NCBI GenBank assembly: GCA_030639305.1
Contig: DAOWCY010000279.1
Location: forward strand, 1-7,769
DNA: 7,769 bases
Origin: JAGLQA01 sp023135565
GTDB lineage: Bacteria > Acidobacteriota > Aminicenantia > UBA2199
Direction of reading: 5' to 3'
Position numbers and translations under genes: made by a program. This document shows positions 1-5,542 of this stretch, one piece after another. Below the pieces are notes generated by a model that searched no databases, had not been told where the DNA came from, and saw only the letters and a program-made list of their open reading frames with translations. How positions within the stretch are numbered: position 1 is the first letter of the stretch; each line of letters begins with the position of its first letter.

Positions 1-144
1 CTGCTTCGATGGAAATGATGAGCACGAAAACAGAGTACATATGGAGTGGTGGGCCGGAGAATGTGTAATGCGGTACTGCCGGTTCATAATGCCTCCCGGA
101 AGTCGGACACAACATAGTACCGAAGAAGCGGGCGAACAAGATGG
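1..144 (+). other. Possible remnant of a group II intron ORF leader
   Basis: No gene is supported here. The stretch around 97-140 (cggaagtcgg, then aacatagtaccgaagaagcg) reminds me of the conserved sequence just upstream of bacterial group II intron reverse transcriptase genes, where short frames reading like IVPKKRANK are common. Here the frame at 90-176 reads GHNIVPKKRANKMDYF and then stops after LNFLI. No reverse transcriptase follows: the similarity ends near 144, where the 29-bp repeat and the Rpn promoter begin. If the recognition is right, this is a truncated intron piece cut by the arrival of the Rpn unit. It rests on memory of a sequence pattern, so it is weak. Confidence 0.25.
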
Positions 145-173
145 ATTATTTTGGCCTGTCCCTAAATTTCCTC
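145..173 (+). repeat. Left copy of 29-bp imperfect direct repeat flanking the Rpn gene
   Basis: This copy begins attattttggcctgtcccta and matches 1231-1259 at 27 of 29 positions (g/a at the 14th base, c/t at the 27th). Similarity does not extend on either side. The two copies bracket the promoter and the whole Rpn gene and lie 1086 bp apart. They could be att-like ends of a mobile unit, or pieces of an interspersed repeat that recombined around the gene. Confidence 0.75.
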
Positions 174-179
174 ATCTAA

Positions 180-208
180 TTGACAAATAACCCCCTTCAA
201 ACTATAAT
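180..208 (+). promoter_or_regulatory. Consensus sigma-70 promoter of the Rpn gene, leaderless start
   Basis: A perfect TTGACA (-35) at 180-185 and a perfect TATAAT (-10) at 203-208 are separated by the optimal 17 bp. Counting six bases from the end of the -10 puts +1 at 215, which is the A of the Rpn ATG. No purine-rich ribosome binding site precedes that ATG. The sequence therefore predicts a strong promoter making a leaderless mRNA. Confidence 0.85.
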
Positions 209-214
209 AGTACT

Positions 215-1165
215 ATGGAAACCGGACAAAAAAAGGAAACCGGCGAACGCATTGCCAGCCCTCACGATAAAGCTATAAAAAAATTTTTAAGCGAAAAAGA
301 AACCGCCAAAAGCTATTTTTTAGAATATCTCCCTGCTGAGATAACCAAAGACATGGATTTCTCTACCCTCAAAATTTCGAAAGACACCTTCATAGACAAA
401 AAAATGTCCGCTTATTACTCCGATCTGCTGTACGAAGTGAAGTTAAAAAACATGTGGGCATTTGTCTATTTGCTAATCGAACACAAAAGTAGGGTGGATC
501 ATTTTACCGCCTTCCAACTGCTGAAATACATGGTAAAAATATGGGAACTGTATCTAAAACAGGATGAAAAAGCCAAAACCCTGCCGCTGATCCTGCCCAT
601 CGTCATTTATCATGGCTCCCCGGAATGGGAAAAAGATACGAATTTCATTTCATTATTCGATGATAAAACACCCGGGTATGTGAAAGATTATATCCCTGAT
701 TTTTGCTATACTTTGCACGACATATCTCATTTACCCGATGAAGAAATAAAAGGAGCCGTCCTTTTAAGAATACTTTTGAAAACATTGAAGTATATCTTCA
801 AGCCTGAGTTGAGTCACAAGCTGCCGGAGATACTTCAATTGTTTCATGATCTCACGGATAAAAAGAAAGGCACCGAATACCTCGAGGTTTTGTTAAGGTA
901 CCTGACCGGGAGCGCCAATAACTTAACCGAAGAAAACCTCGAAGAATCGGTGACCAAAATAATTATAGAAGGAGGTGATCTCATGTCTACTATCGCTGAA
1001 AAATGGGTGAAACAAGGAATAGAACAAGGAATAGAAAAAGGAAGAGAAGAAACGCGCAGGGAAATGGCAAAAAGACTAATACAAAAAGCTATCGATTTGA
1101 ACATCATAGCGGATGCCACCGGGCTTTCCCGGGAAGAAATAGACTCCCTGGCTTTAAACCCGTAA
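215..1165 (+). CDS. Rpn family recombination-promoting nuclease / putative transposase (PD-(D/E)XK)
   Basis: This 316-residue protein is full length for the Rpn/transposase_31 family, whose E. coli members are DNA endonucleases that stimulate RecA-independent recombination and act in phage defence. The N-terminal opening (SPHDKAIKKFLSEKETA, 15-31) is typical. The nuclease core follows: D70 in SDLLYEV, E89-H-K91 in the LLIEHKS strand, Q101 in FQLLKYM, then LPLILPIVIYHGSPEW (123-138). All expected PD-(D/E)XK catalytic positions are present, so it looks active. Residues 264-280 carry the QGIEQGIEKGRE repeats, followed by a helix-turn-helix-like tail (ADATGLSREEIDSLAL). The start is set by the promoter, whose +1 falls on this ATG, with no Shine-Dalgarno. 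The gene stands alone between direct repeats, as expected for a mobile or defence unit. Family assignment is firm; biological role is inferred. Confidence 0.93.
   Translation: METGQKKETGERIASPHDKAIKKFLSEKETAKSYFLEYLPAEITKDMDFSTLKISKDTFIDKKMSAYYSDLLYEVKLKNMWAFVYLLIEHKSRVDHFTAFQLLKYMVKIWELYLKQDEKAKTLPLILPIVIYHGSPEWEKDTNFISLFDDKTPGYVKDYIPDFCYTLHDISHLPDEEIKGAVLLRILLKTLKYIFKPELSHKLPEILQLFHDLTDKKKGTEYLEVLLRYLTGSANNLTEENLEESVTKIIIEGGDLMSTIAEKWVKQGIEQGIEKGREETRREMAKRLIQKAIDLNIIADATGLSREEIDSLALNP
969..985 (+). promoter_or_regulatory. Intragenic Shine-Dalgarno and start codon inside the Rpn gene
   Basis: Bases 969-980 (aaggaggtgatc) are exactly complementary to the canonical 3' end of bacterial 16S rRNA over 12 nt. 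GGAGG ends 7 bases before an ATG at 983-985, an ideal spacing. This is the strongest ribosome binding site in the window. It lies in the coding frame as Gly-Gly-Asp-Leu-Met (residues 253-257). Confidence 0.85.
983..1165 (+). CDS. Nested C-terminal Rpn short form, candidate intragenic antitoxin (RpnS-like)
   Basis: In-frame translation from the internal ATG gives a 60-residue protein identical to residues 257-316 of the nuclease: MSTIAEKWVKQ, the QGIEQGIEKGRE repeats, a basic helix (RREMAKRLIQKAIDL) and the TGLSREEIDSL tail. It contains none of the PD-(D/E)XK core. In E. coli Rpn genes a C-terminal short protein made from an internal start has been shown to block the toxic full-length nuclease. 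The same layout is visible here, with a near-perfect internal ribosome binding site set against a leaderless, Shine-Dalgarno-free start for the long form. That imbalance would favour excess short form, which suits an antitoxin. Expression and antitoxin activity are inferred from family knowledge. Confidence 0.7.
   Translation: MSTIAEKWVKQGIEQGIEKGREETRREMAKRLIQKAIDLNIIADATGLSREEIDSLALNP
1012..1047 (+). repeat. Three 12-bp tandem units within the Rpn gene
   Basis: Units acaaggaataga (1012-1023 and 1024-1035, identical) and aaaaggaagaga (1036-1047) encode QGIE-QGIE-KGRE-like repeats. Being multiples of three codons, changes in copy number keep the frame in both the long and short products. Such Gly-spaced four-residue repeats are usual at this position in Rpn proteins. 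Confidence 0.8.
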
Positions 1166-1194
1166 CGCATTGGGATTTTCTTTTTAGCGTTACG
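1161..1194 (+). repeat. Perfect 8-bp inverted repeat overlapping the Rpn stop codon
   Basis: CGTAACGC (1161-1168) and GCGTTACG (1187-1194) are exact reverse complements around an 18-base loop rich in T (1169-1186). The left arm contains the TAA stop of the Rpn gene. There is no T tract after the right arm, so it is not a convincing intrinsic terminator. It may be a structured 3' end of the mRNA or a boundary of the Rpn unit. Confidence 0.6.
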
Positions 1195-1230
1195 TCCTCA
1201 TAATACCCGCGGACTTACATTGGCAGGAAA

Positions 1231-1259
1231 ATTATTTTGGCCTATCCCTAAATTTCTTC
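1231..1259 (+). repeat. Right copy of 29-bp imperfect direct repeat flanking the Rpn gene
   Basis: This copy begins attattttggcctatcccta and differs from 145-173 at two positions. It lies 65 bases beyond the Rpn stop codon. Sequence to its right (aataacttcgcgccgcgagg) does not resemble the sequence right of the left copy. Confidence 0.75.
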
Positions 1260-1361
1260 CAATAACTTCGCGCCGCGAGGCTCTGCCGATGTTTCGCGGG
1301 CCAAACTTTTGGAAATCGAGAAGCGCTATCAGCACCCCTGTTGCGAAGCAGCTTATTGGCT

Positions 1362-1376
1362 GGGGACGCCGTCCCC
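1362..1376. repeat. REP-like GC palindrome
   Basis: GGGGAC (1362-1367) and GTCCCC (1371-1376) form a perfect 6-bp stem with a GCC loop. It is followed by further C rather than T, so it is not a terminator. Short GGGGAC...GTCCCC palindromes are often dispersed between genes; whether this one is repeated elsewhere cannot be seen from this window. Confidence 0.45.
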
Positions 1377-1401
1377 CCCACGCATGTGAGGCTGCAAATA
1401 T

Positions 1402-1455
1402 AATACTATATATAATACATATTTGCCTTGACATTTTTTCCCCGGTCATTATAAT
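1402..1455 (+). promoter_or_regulatory. Consensus sigma-70 promoter with UP-like element, leaderless start for the 1461 gene
   Basis: TTGACA at 1428-1433 and TATAAT at 1450-1455 are both perfect, with a 16-bp spacer. Predicted +1 falls at 1461-1462, on the start codon of the next gene. The preceding 20 bases (1402-1422) are almost pure A/T (aatactatatataatacata), as in an UP element. The GGAG at 1456-1459 is only one base from ATG, too close to serve as a Shine-Dalgarno. Confidence 0.8.
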
Positions 1456-1460
1456 GGAGT

Positions 1461-2192
1461 ATGGCGAGTAAAAAGGAAAACAAATGGCTTATATTTACGA
1501 TTCTAATTTTTATTGTCACCCAACTACTTCTTTTTTTTATCAACTTCGACGGGGTATCCAGCGCCCGCAAAAAAAGACTCCTCTCCGGGGACATCTTTTT
1601 TAGCGGCGATACTTTCGGTCGTTTCGATTCCGCGGGCTGCGACATGCTGGGTTCGATATCCAGGAGGGCTGCCCTGCTAAAAAAATTCGACGACTATTTA
1701 TACGTGGATTTCGGGAATTTTAGCGGCGACAGCGCTATTATAAATAGGGCTGCCCTGCCGCTGATTACAGAAGCCTACCGCGCTATGAAATTAAGGGTTA
1801 TGAACCTGACCAAAAGAGATTTTATTGCCCTATCCGGGCAAGGTGGCGACAGCGGGGAATTGGGCATCGACTTTATCTCCGCAAACCTTAGAATTCCCAG
1901 GCCAAGCAAGAACGCCGCCAACCTACCCTACCGGGCTTCAACTTTTAAGCTGCTGCCTTTCAAGATGAGCAGCGAAAAAGAGACGCGGTGGATAGTTGTC
2001 GGAGTGGCGGGTATTTCCGGTGATGAAAGAAGATTGCACCGCGGTGACTTAGATTTTTCCGTCCGGGATATTGCGCAATCGTTAGCGGGTATAAAGAAAA
2101 ACCTGGAGAAAGCGGATTTAAAAATCTTACTTTTTAATGAATCGTATTTTAAGCTGAAGCGATTGGACCTGCGGAACCAATACGGATTGTAG
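1461..2192 (+). CDS. Membrane-anchored UshA/SoxB-like metallophosphatase relative, truncated and lacking metal ligands
   Basis: The protein has 243 residues. A single hydrophobic segment (about 9-27, LIFTILIFIVTQLLLFFIN) should anchor it to the inner membrane with the rest outside. Residues 48-140 follow the 5'-nucleotidase-like metallophosphatase pattern: SGDTFGRF (48-55), AGC then SISRRAALLKK (58-75), LYVDFGNFSGD (80-90), MNLTKRDF (114-121), FISANL (138-143) and a later WIVVGVAGISGD strand (177-188). Catalytic residues are missing: the DxH histidine is replaced by F52, the GD aspartate by N86, and the GNHE box reads TKRD. It resembles the divergent UshA-like (seleno)protein branch, in which Cys or Sec precedes the GC pair; here that residue is A58. 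The frame ends at ADLKILLFNESYF and a short unrelated tail, so the C-terminal metal-binding half is absent. It is likely a decayed or repurposed gene. The start is chosen from the promoter position. Confidence 0.6.
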   Translation: MASKKENKWLIFTILIFIVTQLLLFFINFDGVSSARKKRLLSGDIFFSGDTFGRFDSAGCDMLGSISRRAALLKKFDDYLYVDFGNFSGDSAIINRAALPLITEAYRAMKLRVMNLTKRDFIALSGQGGDSGELGIDFISANLRIPRPSKNAANLPYRASTFKLLPFKMSSEKETRWIVVGVAGISGDERRLHRGDLDFSVRDIAQSLAGIKKNLEKADLKILLFNESYFKLKRLDLRNQYGL

Positions 2193-2303
2193 TTATCCCG
2201 GTCAAGATTGCAGTAAGTCACTTAGATGTAGCTGCCATGGGACCGGCATTTATTGGTGCTGGGTAGGCGTACTGAGATAATAACAACTGAAAATATCTAT
2301 GTT

Positions 2304-2347
2304 CTCCCGGCGGCAGCCTGCATCGGCTGCCGCTGGGGGCACTTTTA
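2304..2347 (+). terminator. Candidate intrinsic terminator after the phosphatase-like gene
   Basis: Bases 2304-2318 pair with 2325-2339 to give a 15-bp GC-rich stem containing two G-U pairs and a six-base loop (TGCATC). The core cggcagcc/ggctgccg is perfect. The stem is followed by cacttttat, a short and imperfect T tract. It lies about 110 bases after the stop at 2192 and 56 bases before the next gene, so it may isolate the two transcription units. Confidence 0.55.
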
Positions 2348-2395
2348 TCTAAGAGTGATAGAATTTTAAGGTACATCCTTAGAAGGAGCGAAAAA

Positions 2396-3415
2396 ATGAA
2401 AAAGATTACCATATTTGTAGCCGTTATTTTAATGGCAAGCCTAACGCAAGCGAAAAAACTGGCGGATTTACCGGAGGTGGAGAAACCTTTCTCGATAGTG
2501 GTGGATAAGGGGCAATTATTTGTTTCCGACCACACAGTTACCCTTCATATCTATTCCATGAAAGATTTCAAATATACAAAGCAGGTATCCCAAAAAGGGG
2601 AAGGCCCCGGTGAATTCAGGCATACACCTTTTTTTGCTGTTTATCCTGATGATTTTTTCGTTTACACCGGCGGGAAATGTATGTATTTCTCAAGAAAGGG
2701 TGACTATAAAAAAGAATTTAAGATAAACTCGATGGGTGTTAAAATGATATCTCCACTTGGTAAAAATTTCGTAGTCAATCGGCGCGGAGTCAATCAAAAG
2801 ACCGGTTACCATTTTAGCAAATTCATCCTTTATACCTATACGGAAGAAAAAGGAATCGAATATAAGGGTTTACTTTACTATATAGAACCTAGAAAAGTAA
2901 CGAATAGGAAGAAACCGGATTACCCCGTAATCTCTCCCTGGTTTTATTTTATCGTACATGAAGATAAGGTTTTCATCGGGGACCCTTCCAGGGGGCTATT
3001 TGTCCAGGTTTTCGACAGCGAAGGCAGCGAAATCGGCACCATCCAGAACCTGGAAGTGCCCAGGAGAAAAATCACCGCCCAATATAAAAAAAAACATATG
3101 GATAAAATGAAAAAATCACGCCACTTCAACACCGTTAACAATATGTACAATATCGTTTTTCCCGAATACTTCCCGGATTTTTACCGCTTCGGCGTTAATA
3201 ACGGCAAAATCTACTTCCTGACTTATAACCAAAAAGACGACCTGCGTGAAATATACATCACTGATTTTACAGGCAAGATGTTAAAAAAAACCTACGTCCC
3301 CTTTGTTGAGAACGACGTGCATATGCACTTCTCCATCGTAGACGATAAGTTCTACTACATCATGGAAAACGAGGAAACAGAGATGTGGGAATTGCACATG
3401 GTGGAGATCAAGTGA
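2396..3415 (+). CDS. Exported 6-bladed beta-propeller protein
   Basis: The 339-residue protein begins with a Sec signal peptide (MKKITIFVAVILMASLTQA, probable cleavage after A19). Several blade-like strands follow. Motifs are typical of the bacterial 6-bladed beta-propeller (NHL-like, DUF5128-type) secreted proteins: PFSIVVDKGQLFVSD (31-45), HIYSMKDFKY (51-60), the diagnostic GEGPGEF turn (68-74), and later KVFIGDPSRGLFVQVFDSEGSEIGTI and KIYFLTYNQ. No catalytic residues are recognisable; such proteins are presumed binding scaffolds in the periplasm or at the surface. Start choice is clear: AAGGAG at 2383-2388 lies 7 bases before ATG. A second propeller gene starts 70 bp downstream on the same strand, suggesting co-transcription. 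Ligand or partner is unknown. Confidence 0.8.
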   Translation: MKKITIFVAVILMASLTQAKKLADLPEVEKPFSIVVDKGQLFVSDHTVTLHIYSMKDFKYTKQVSQKGEGPGEFRHTPFFAVYPDDFFVYTGGKCMYFSRKGDYKKEFKINSMGVKMISPLGKNFVVNRRGVNQKTGYHFSKFILYTYTEEKGIEYKGLLYYIEPRKVTNRKKPDYPVISPWFYFIVHEDKVFIGDPSRGLFVQVFDSEGSEIGTIQNLEVPRRKITAQYKKKHMDKMKKSRHFNTVNNMYNIVFPEYFPDFYRFGVNNGKIYFLTYNQKDDLREIYITDFTGKMLKKTYVPFVENDVHMHFSIVDDKFYYIMENEETEMWELHMVEIK

Positions 3416-3441
3416 AAAATTACCATCTCAATATTACCCGG

Positions 3442-3467
3442 AACCGGGAACGCCCCCGGTTAACCGG
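3442..3467. repeat. Overlapping palindromes between the two propeller genes
   Basis: AACCGGG (3442-3448) pairs with CCCGGTT (3455-3461) over a six-base loop. The right arm is shared with a perfect 12-bp palindrome, CCGGTTAACCGG (3456-3467). No T tract follows, so this is not an obvious terminator. The two foldings exclude each other. It sits just upstream of the GGAG ribosome binding site (3475-3478) of the second propeller gene and could influence its translation or mRNA processing. Confidence 0.45.
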
Positions 3468-3485
3468 CACCTACGGAGAACCGAA

Positions 3486-4634
3486 ATGAAAACAAAAATC
3501 CTGCTTACATTTATAATGGCTATTATTTTTTTTCTGCCGGGGTTTTCCGGTGGGCAGCCCAAAACCGCTGTGAATCAACATGATTCCACCTTTTTCAAGA
3601 CACAGGAACCGGTTCTGAGTATCGGTTCCGACAGCGAAAAAATTGGCCTGGGGGTTTATGACTCTATCTGGTCCTATGTGGTGGATGACAAACGCTTCGT
3701 TTATATTGCCGATAGAGCCAACCTGCGTGTGGATAAATTCGACCCTAAAGGGAATTATTTGTTTTCTTTCGGCGGCCCGGCACACGCGGCTGTGCGCTTC
3801 CCCGGCTGGATCGAAAATAATGCCGTTGATGCGCAGGGAAAGTTATTGGCTTTTAGTCCGGTTAAGAGAAAGTTCCTGTTTTTTTCGAGCGACGGCGGGG
3901 AATTTAAAGAGATCGCTTTTTTTCCCGGCTTAAACAAATCATTCATCAAAAAAATGAAATTCGACCGCAGCGGAAATCTTTTTATCCTGACCTACTCGAA
4001 AGCATTGGGCTACATGCTGCTCAGGTATAACCTGGAGTCCGGGGAGTATGCCGTTATTCACCGGGATAATAAACGTCCGCGGCTATCTTTTAAAGACTTA
4101 TTGCCCGGTTTCGCCTTCGACGCGGAGGATAATATCTATATTTTAGACAGCATAGACTACCGGGTTTTCAAATATTCCAACCGCGGCAAACTGCTGCGCA
4201 CTTTTTTTAAAGAAACGAAAAAAAACAGAATCCGGGAAAAAGATTTTAATTTTTTGATGAGCCGCGGCAGGATCAGGACGGTGCCCAACTATAAAGCGGA
4301 TTGGAAAAACCTAAAAGGAGCGTCGCGGTTTTTTCCCGCTGTTTCCGGTATCGCTATCGACGGCAGCCGTATTTATGTTTGGACTTCCGATCAGGATGAA
4401 GAAAAAAAGTACCTGCTGGATGTGTACGACCTGGATTTTAAATACCTGTTTACTACTTCTTATTATAATGTATTGGGGAATGATCTCGTTTTTATAAAAG
4501 AGGGCAGGTTTTATATTCCTAACATCGGCAGCGAAAACAGCGAATTAAAAGATTCTATCGGCAGGTTCGGTTTTTTTAATATACCTCATAAGATAGAGAT
4601 TTTTGAAATTTCAAAGTCTTTACCGGGAAAATGA
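3486..4634 (+). CDS. Exported NHL / 6-bladed beta-propeller protein
   Basis: The 382-residue protein has an N-terminal signal peptide (hydrophobic core ILLTFIMAIIFFLPGF, about 5-20; cleavage probably near residues 23-24). NHL-type blades are visible as recurring segments: VYIADRANLRVDKFDPKGN then FSFGG (72-97), AVDAQGKLLAFSPVKRKFL (113-131), MKFDRSGNLFILTY (157-170), FAFDAEDNIYILDSIDYRVF (209-228) and GIAIDGSRIYVW (288-299). The first is the most canonical, with the D..N.RV..FD..G pattern. There is no enzymatic signature. GGAG at 3475-3478, 7 bases before ATG, supports the start. It differs clearly in sequence from its upstream propeller neighbour, so this is not a recent duplication. Probably a periplasmic or surface scaffold; partner unknown. 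Confidence 0.82.
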   Translation: MKTKILLTFIMAIIFFLPGFSGGQPKTAVNQHDSTFFKTQEPVLSIGSDSEKIGLGVYDSIWSYVVDDKRFVYIADRANLRVDKFDPKGNYLFSFGGPAHAAVRFPGWIENNAVDAQGKLLAFSPVKRKFLFFSSDGGEFKEIAFFPGLNKSFIKKMKFDRSGNLFILTYSKALGYMLLRYNLESGEYAVIHRDNKRPRLSFKDLLPGFAFDAEDNIYILDSIDYRVFKYSNRGKLLRTFFKETKKNRIREKDFNFLMSRGRIRTVPNYKADWKNLKGASRFFPAVSGIAIDGSRIYVWTSDQDEEKKYLLDVYDLDFKYLFTTSYYNVLGNDLVFIKEGRFYIPNIGSENSELKDSIGRFGFFNIPHKIEIFEISKSLPGK

Positions 4635-4850
4635 ATTGCAGGGCTGGCCTGGCCTGGGGTAAGCCTTGTTTTAGCACATTTTCTCCCTTTTTGCACTGAC
4701 ATCTAAATAAAAGCAGTTGAATCATAAAGAATACCTATATGAAATGATTTCCCCGAATCGCACCCTGGTTTTATGCGCATTTCGTACAACCCTGGTTGTA
4801 TAAAATGGATTTTTTCGATTCCCGGTGAAAAACTCCCGCATTTCTTCCTC
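4635..4850. other. Intergenic region with short hairpin and 9-bp direct repeat
   Basis: No gene is evident. Just after the propeller stop, AGGGCT (4640-4645) can pair with AGCCTT (4662-4667, one G-U) ahead of TTGTTTT, a weak terminator candidate. TACAACC (4785-4791) and GGTTGTA (4794-4800) form a perfect short inverted repeat. The 9-mer ACCCTGGTT occurs at 4762-4770 and again at 4789-4797, the second copy inside that inverted repeat. These lie 50-90 bases upstream of the promoter at 4851 and could be protein binding sites, without further support. Confidence 0.35.
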
Positions 4851-4879
4851 TTGCTTTCCATATGCAAAATTGATATAAT
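4851..4879 (+). promoter_or_regulatory. Probable promoter of the exported protein / ABC permease operon
   Basis: A perfect TATAAT -10 lies at 4874-4879, with TTGCTT (matching the TTG of the -35 consensus) at 4851-4856 and a 17-bp spacer. Predicted +1 is near 4886. That gives a 27-base A-rich leader containing GAGG (4904-4907) before the ATG at 4913. Unlike the two promoters at 180 and 1428, this transcript is leadered. Confidence 0.6.
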
Positions 4880-4912
4880 AAAAACTAAAAAATCCAAAAA
4901 ATCGAGGTAAAC

Positions 4913-5542
4913 ATGAAAAAAATATTAACGGTACTTTTTATAATGCTGCTTTTTCTCCAGGCAAAAGCAATCATCTATGTAAACGACATTACCCCGGCAT
5001 TCCCGGAAGAGTATAGGGAGGAAATCGAGAGCCGCATCATAGACGGCGCTTCATACTTCCTGAAATCTCAATCCTATGCTTTACTATTCCTGAACGAATA
5101 TGAAAAATCCGCGGCACAGCCTTTCGATTTCTCTGCTGCATCAGGATACTTAGAAAAAACCATCTCAGAATTGGAAAACTCCAAAACTAAATACCTGCAA
5201 GCCCTCGAAATCGGGAAAAACGCCGGGTATAAAGAAGAAAATACCGCGAAATTACGAAACTTTAATTTCGACCGACTCATCACCGAAAACAAATTAAACA
5301 GTTCCGTCGCCCAGCAGGTCAAATATTACCTGGAAAATGCCGATATTACCGGCTTATATCAACAGAACATAAATAATATCCAGGCCATATTGAACACGCT
5401 CTATTCTATTAGAACCCGGTTAGGTGAGAATGCAAAACCGGGTGTTTCCACAGCCTGGGAACTTTTTCAGCAGTATTCGCAAGCTGCTTTGTTCGGCAAT
5501 TATTCAACCATGATGGGTACCACCGGGTTAGCAGCTAAATAA
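4913..5542 (+). CDS. Small exported helical protein of unknown function, coupled to ABC permease
   Basis: I do not recognise this 209-residue protein. It starts with a clear signal peptide (MKKILTVLFIMLLFLQAKA, cleavage likely after A19, mature start IIYVND). The mature part looks almost entirely alpha-helical with heptad-like runs: EEYREEIESRIIDGASYFLKS (32-52), SGYLEKTISELENSKTKYLQ (77-96), SSVAQQVKYYLENA (130-143) and NNIQAILNTLYSIRTRL (154-170). It has no cysteine and no lipobox. The C-terminus (ALFGNYSTMMGTTGLAAK) is small-residue rich. A weak GAGG precedes the ATG at a spacing of 5 bases. The stop overlaps the next start (TAATG), implying translational coupling and a shared job with the ABC-2 membrane protein, perhaps as a periplasmic partner or exported cargo. 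That role is inference from position only. Confidence 0.8.
   Translation: MKKILTVLFIMLLFLQAKAIIYVNDITPAFPEEYREEIESRIIDGASYFLKSQSYALLFLNEYEKSAAQPFDFSAASGYLEKTISELENSKTKYLQALEIGKNAGYKEENTAKLRNFNFDRLITENKLNSSVAQQVKYYLENADITGLYQQNINNIQAILNTLYSIRTRLGENAKPGVSTAWELFQQYSQAALFGNYSTMMGTTGLAAK

Larger units (their letters stand above)
1166..1427. other. Non-coding spacer with repeat and hairpins
   Basis: This gap after the Rpn gene holds the 1231-1259 direct repeat copy, the right arm of the 1161-1194 inverted repeat, and a short GC-rich palindrome at 1362-1376. An AT-rich tract (1397-1423) then leads into the next promoter. Open frames exist on both strands here, but they coincide with the repeat and palindrome, lack ribosome binding sites and look composed by chance, so I call no gene. 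Confidence 0.6.

Noticed and set aside
1411..1416. An additional TATAAT upstream of the 1461 gene as a second promoter.
   Set aside because: No -35-like hexamer lies 16-18 bp upstream (gaggct region); it more likely contributes to the AT-rich upstream element of the promoter at 1428-1455.
1198..1471. Open frames of 83 codons on both strands in the spacer after the Rpn gene.
   Set aside because: They overlap each other, run through the direct repeat and the GC palindrome, have no ribosome binding site, and one overlaps the next promoter and gene start.
1627..1650. Selenocysteine in the UshA-like protein, since relatives use Sec or Cys before the GC pair.
   Set aside because: The codon at that position is GCG (Ala); there is no in-frame TGA and no need for a SECIS element.
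2153..2266. A 37-codon open frame overlapping the end of the phosphatase-like gene (reads EAIGPAEPIRIVVIPVK then AVSHLDVAAMGPAF), considered as a frameshifted continuation.
   Set aside because: It does not resemble the missing C-terminal half of a metallophosphatase, has no start or RBS, and an open frame of this length is not unlikely by chance.
2359..2364. TAGAAT as the -10 of the first propeller gene.
   Set aside because: The matching -35 position falls in the terminator hairpin (ggggca) and is a poor match, so I did not list it as a promoter although some promoter must lie near.
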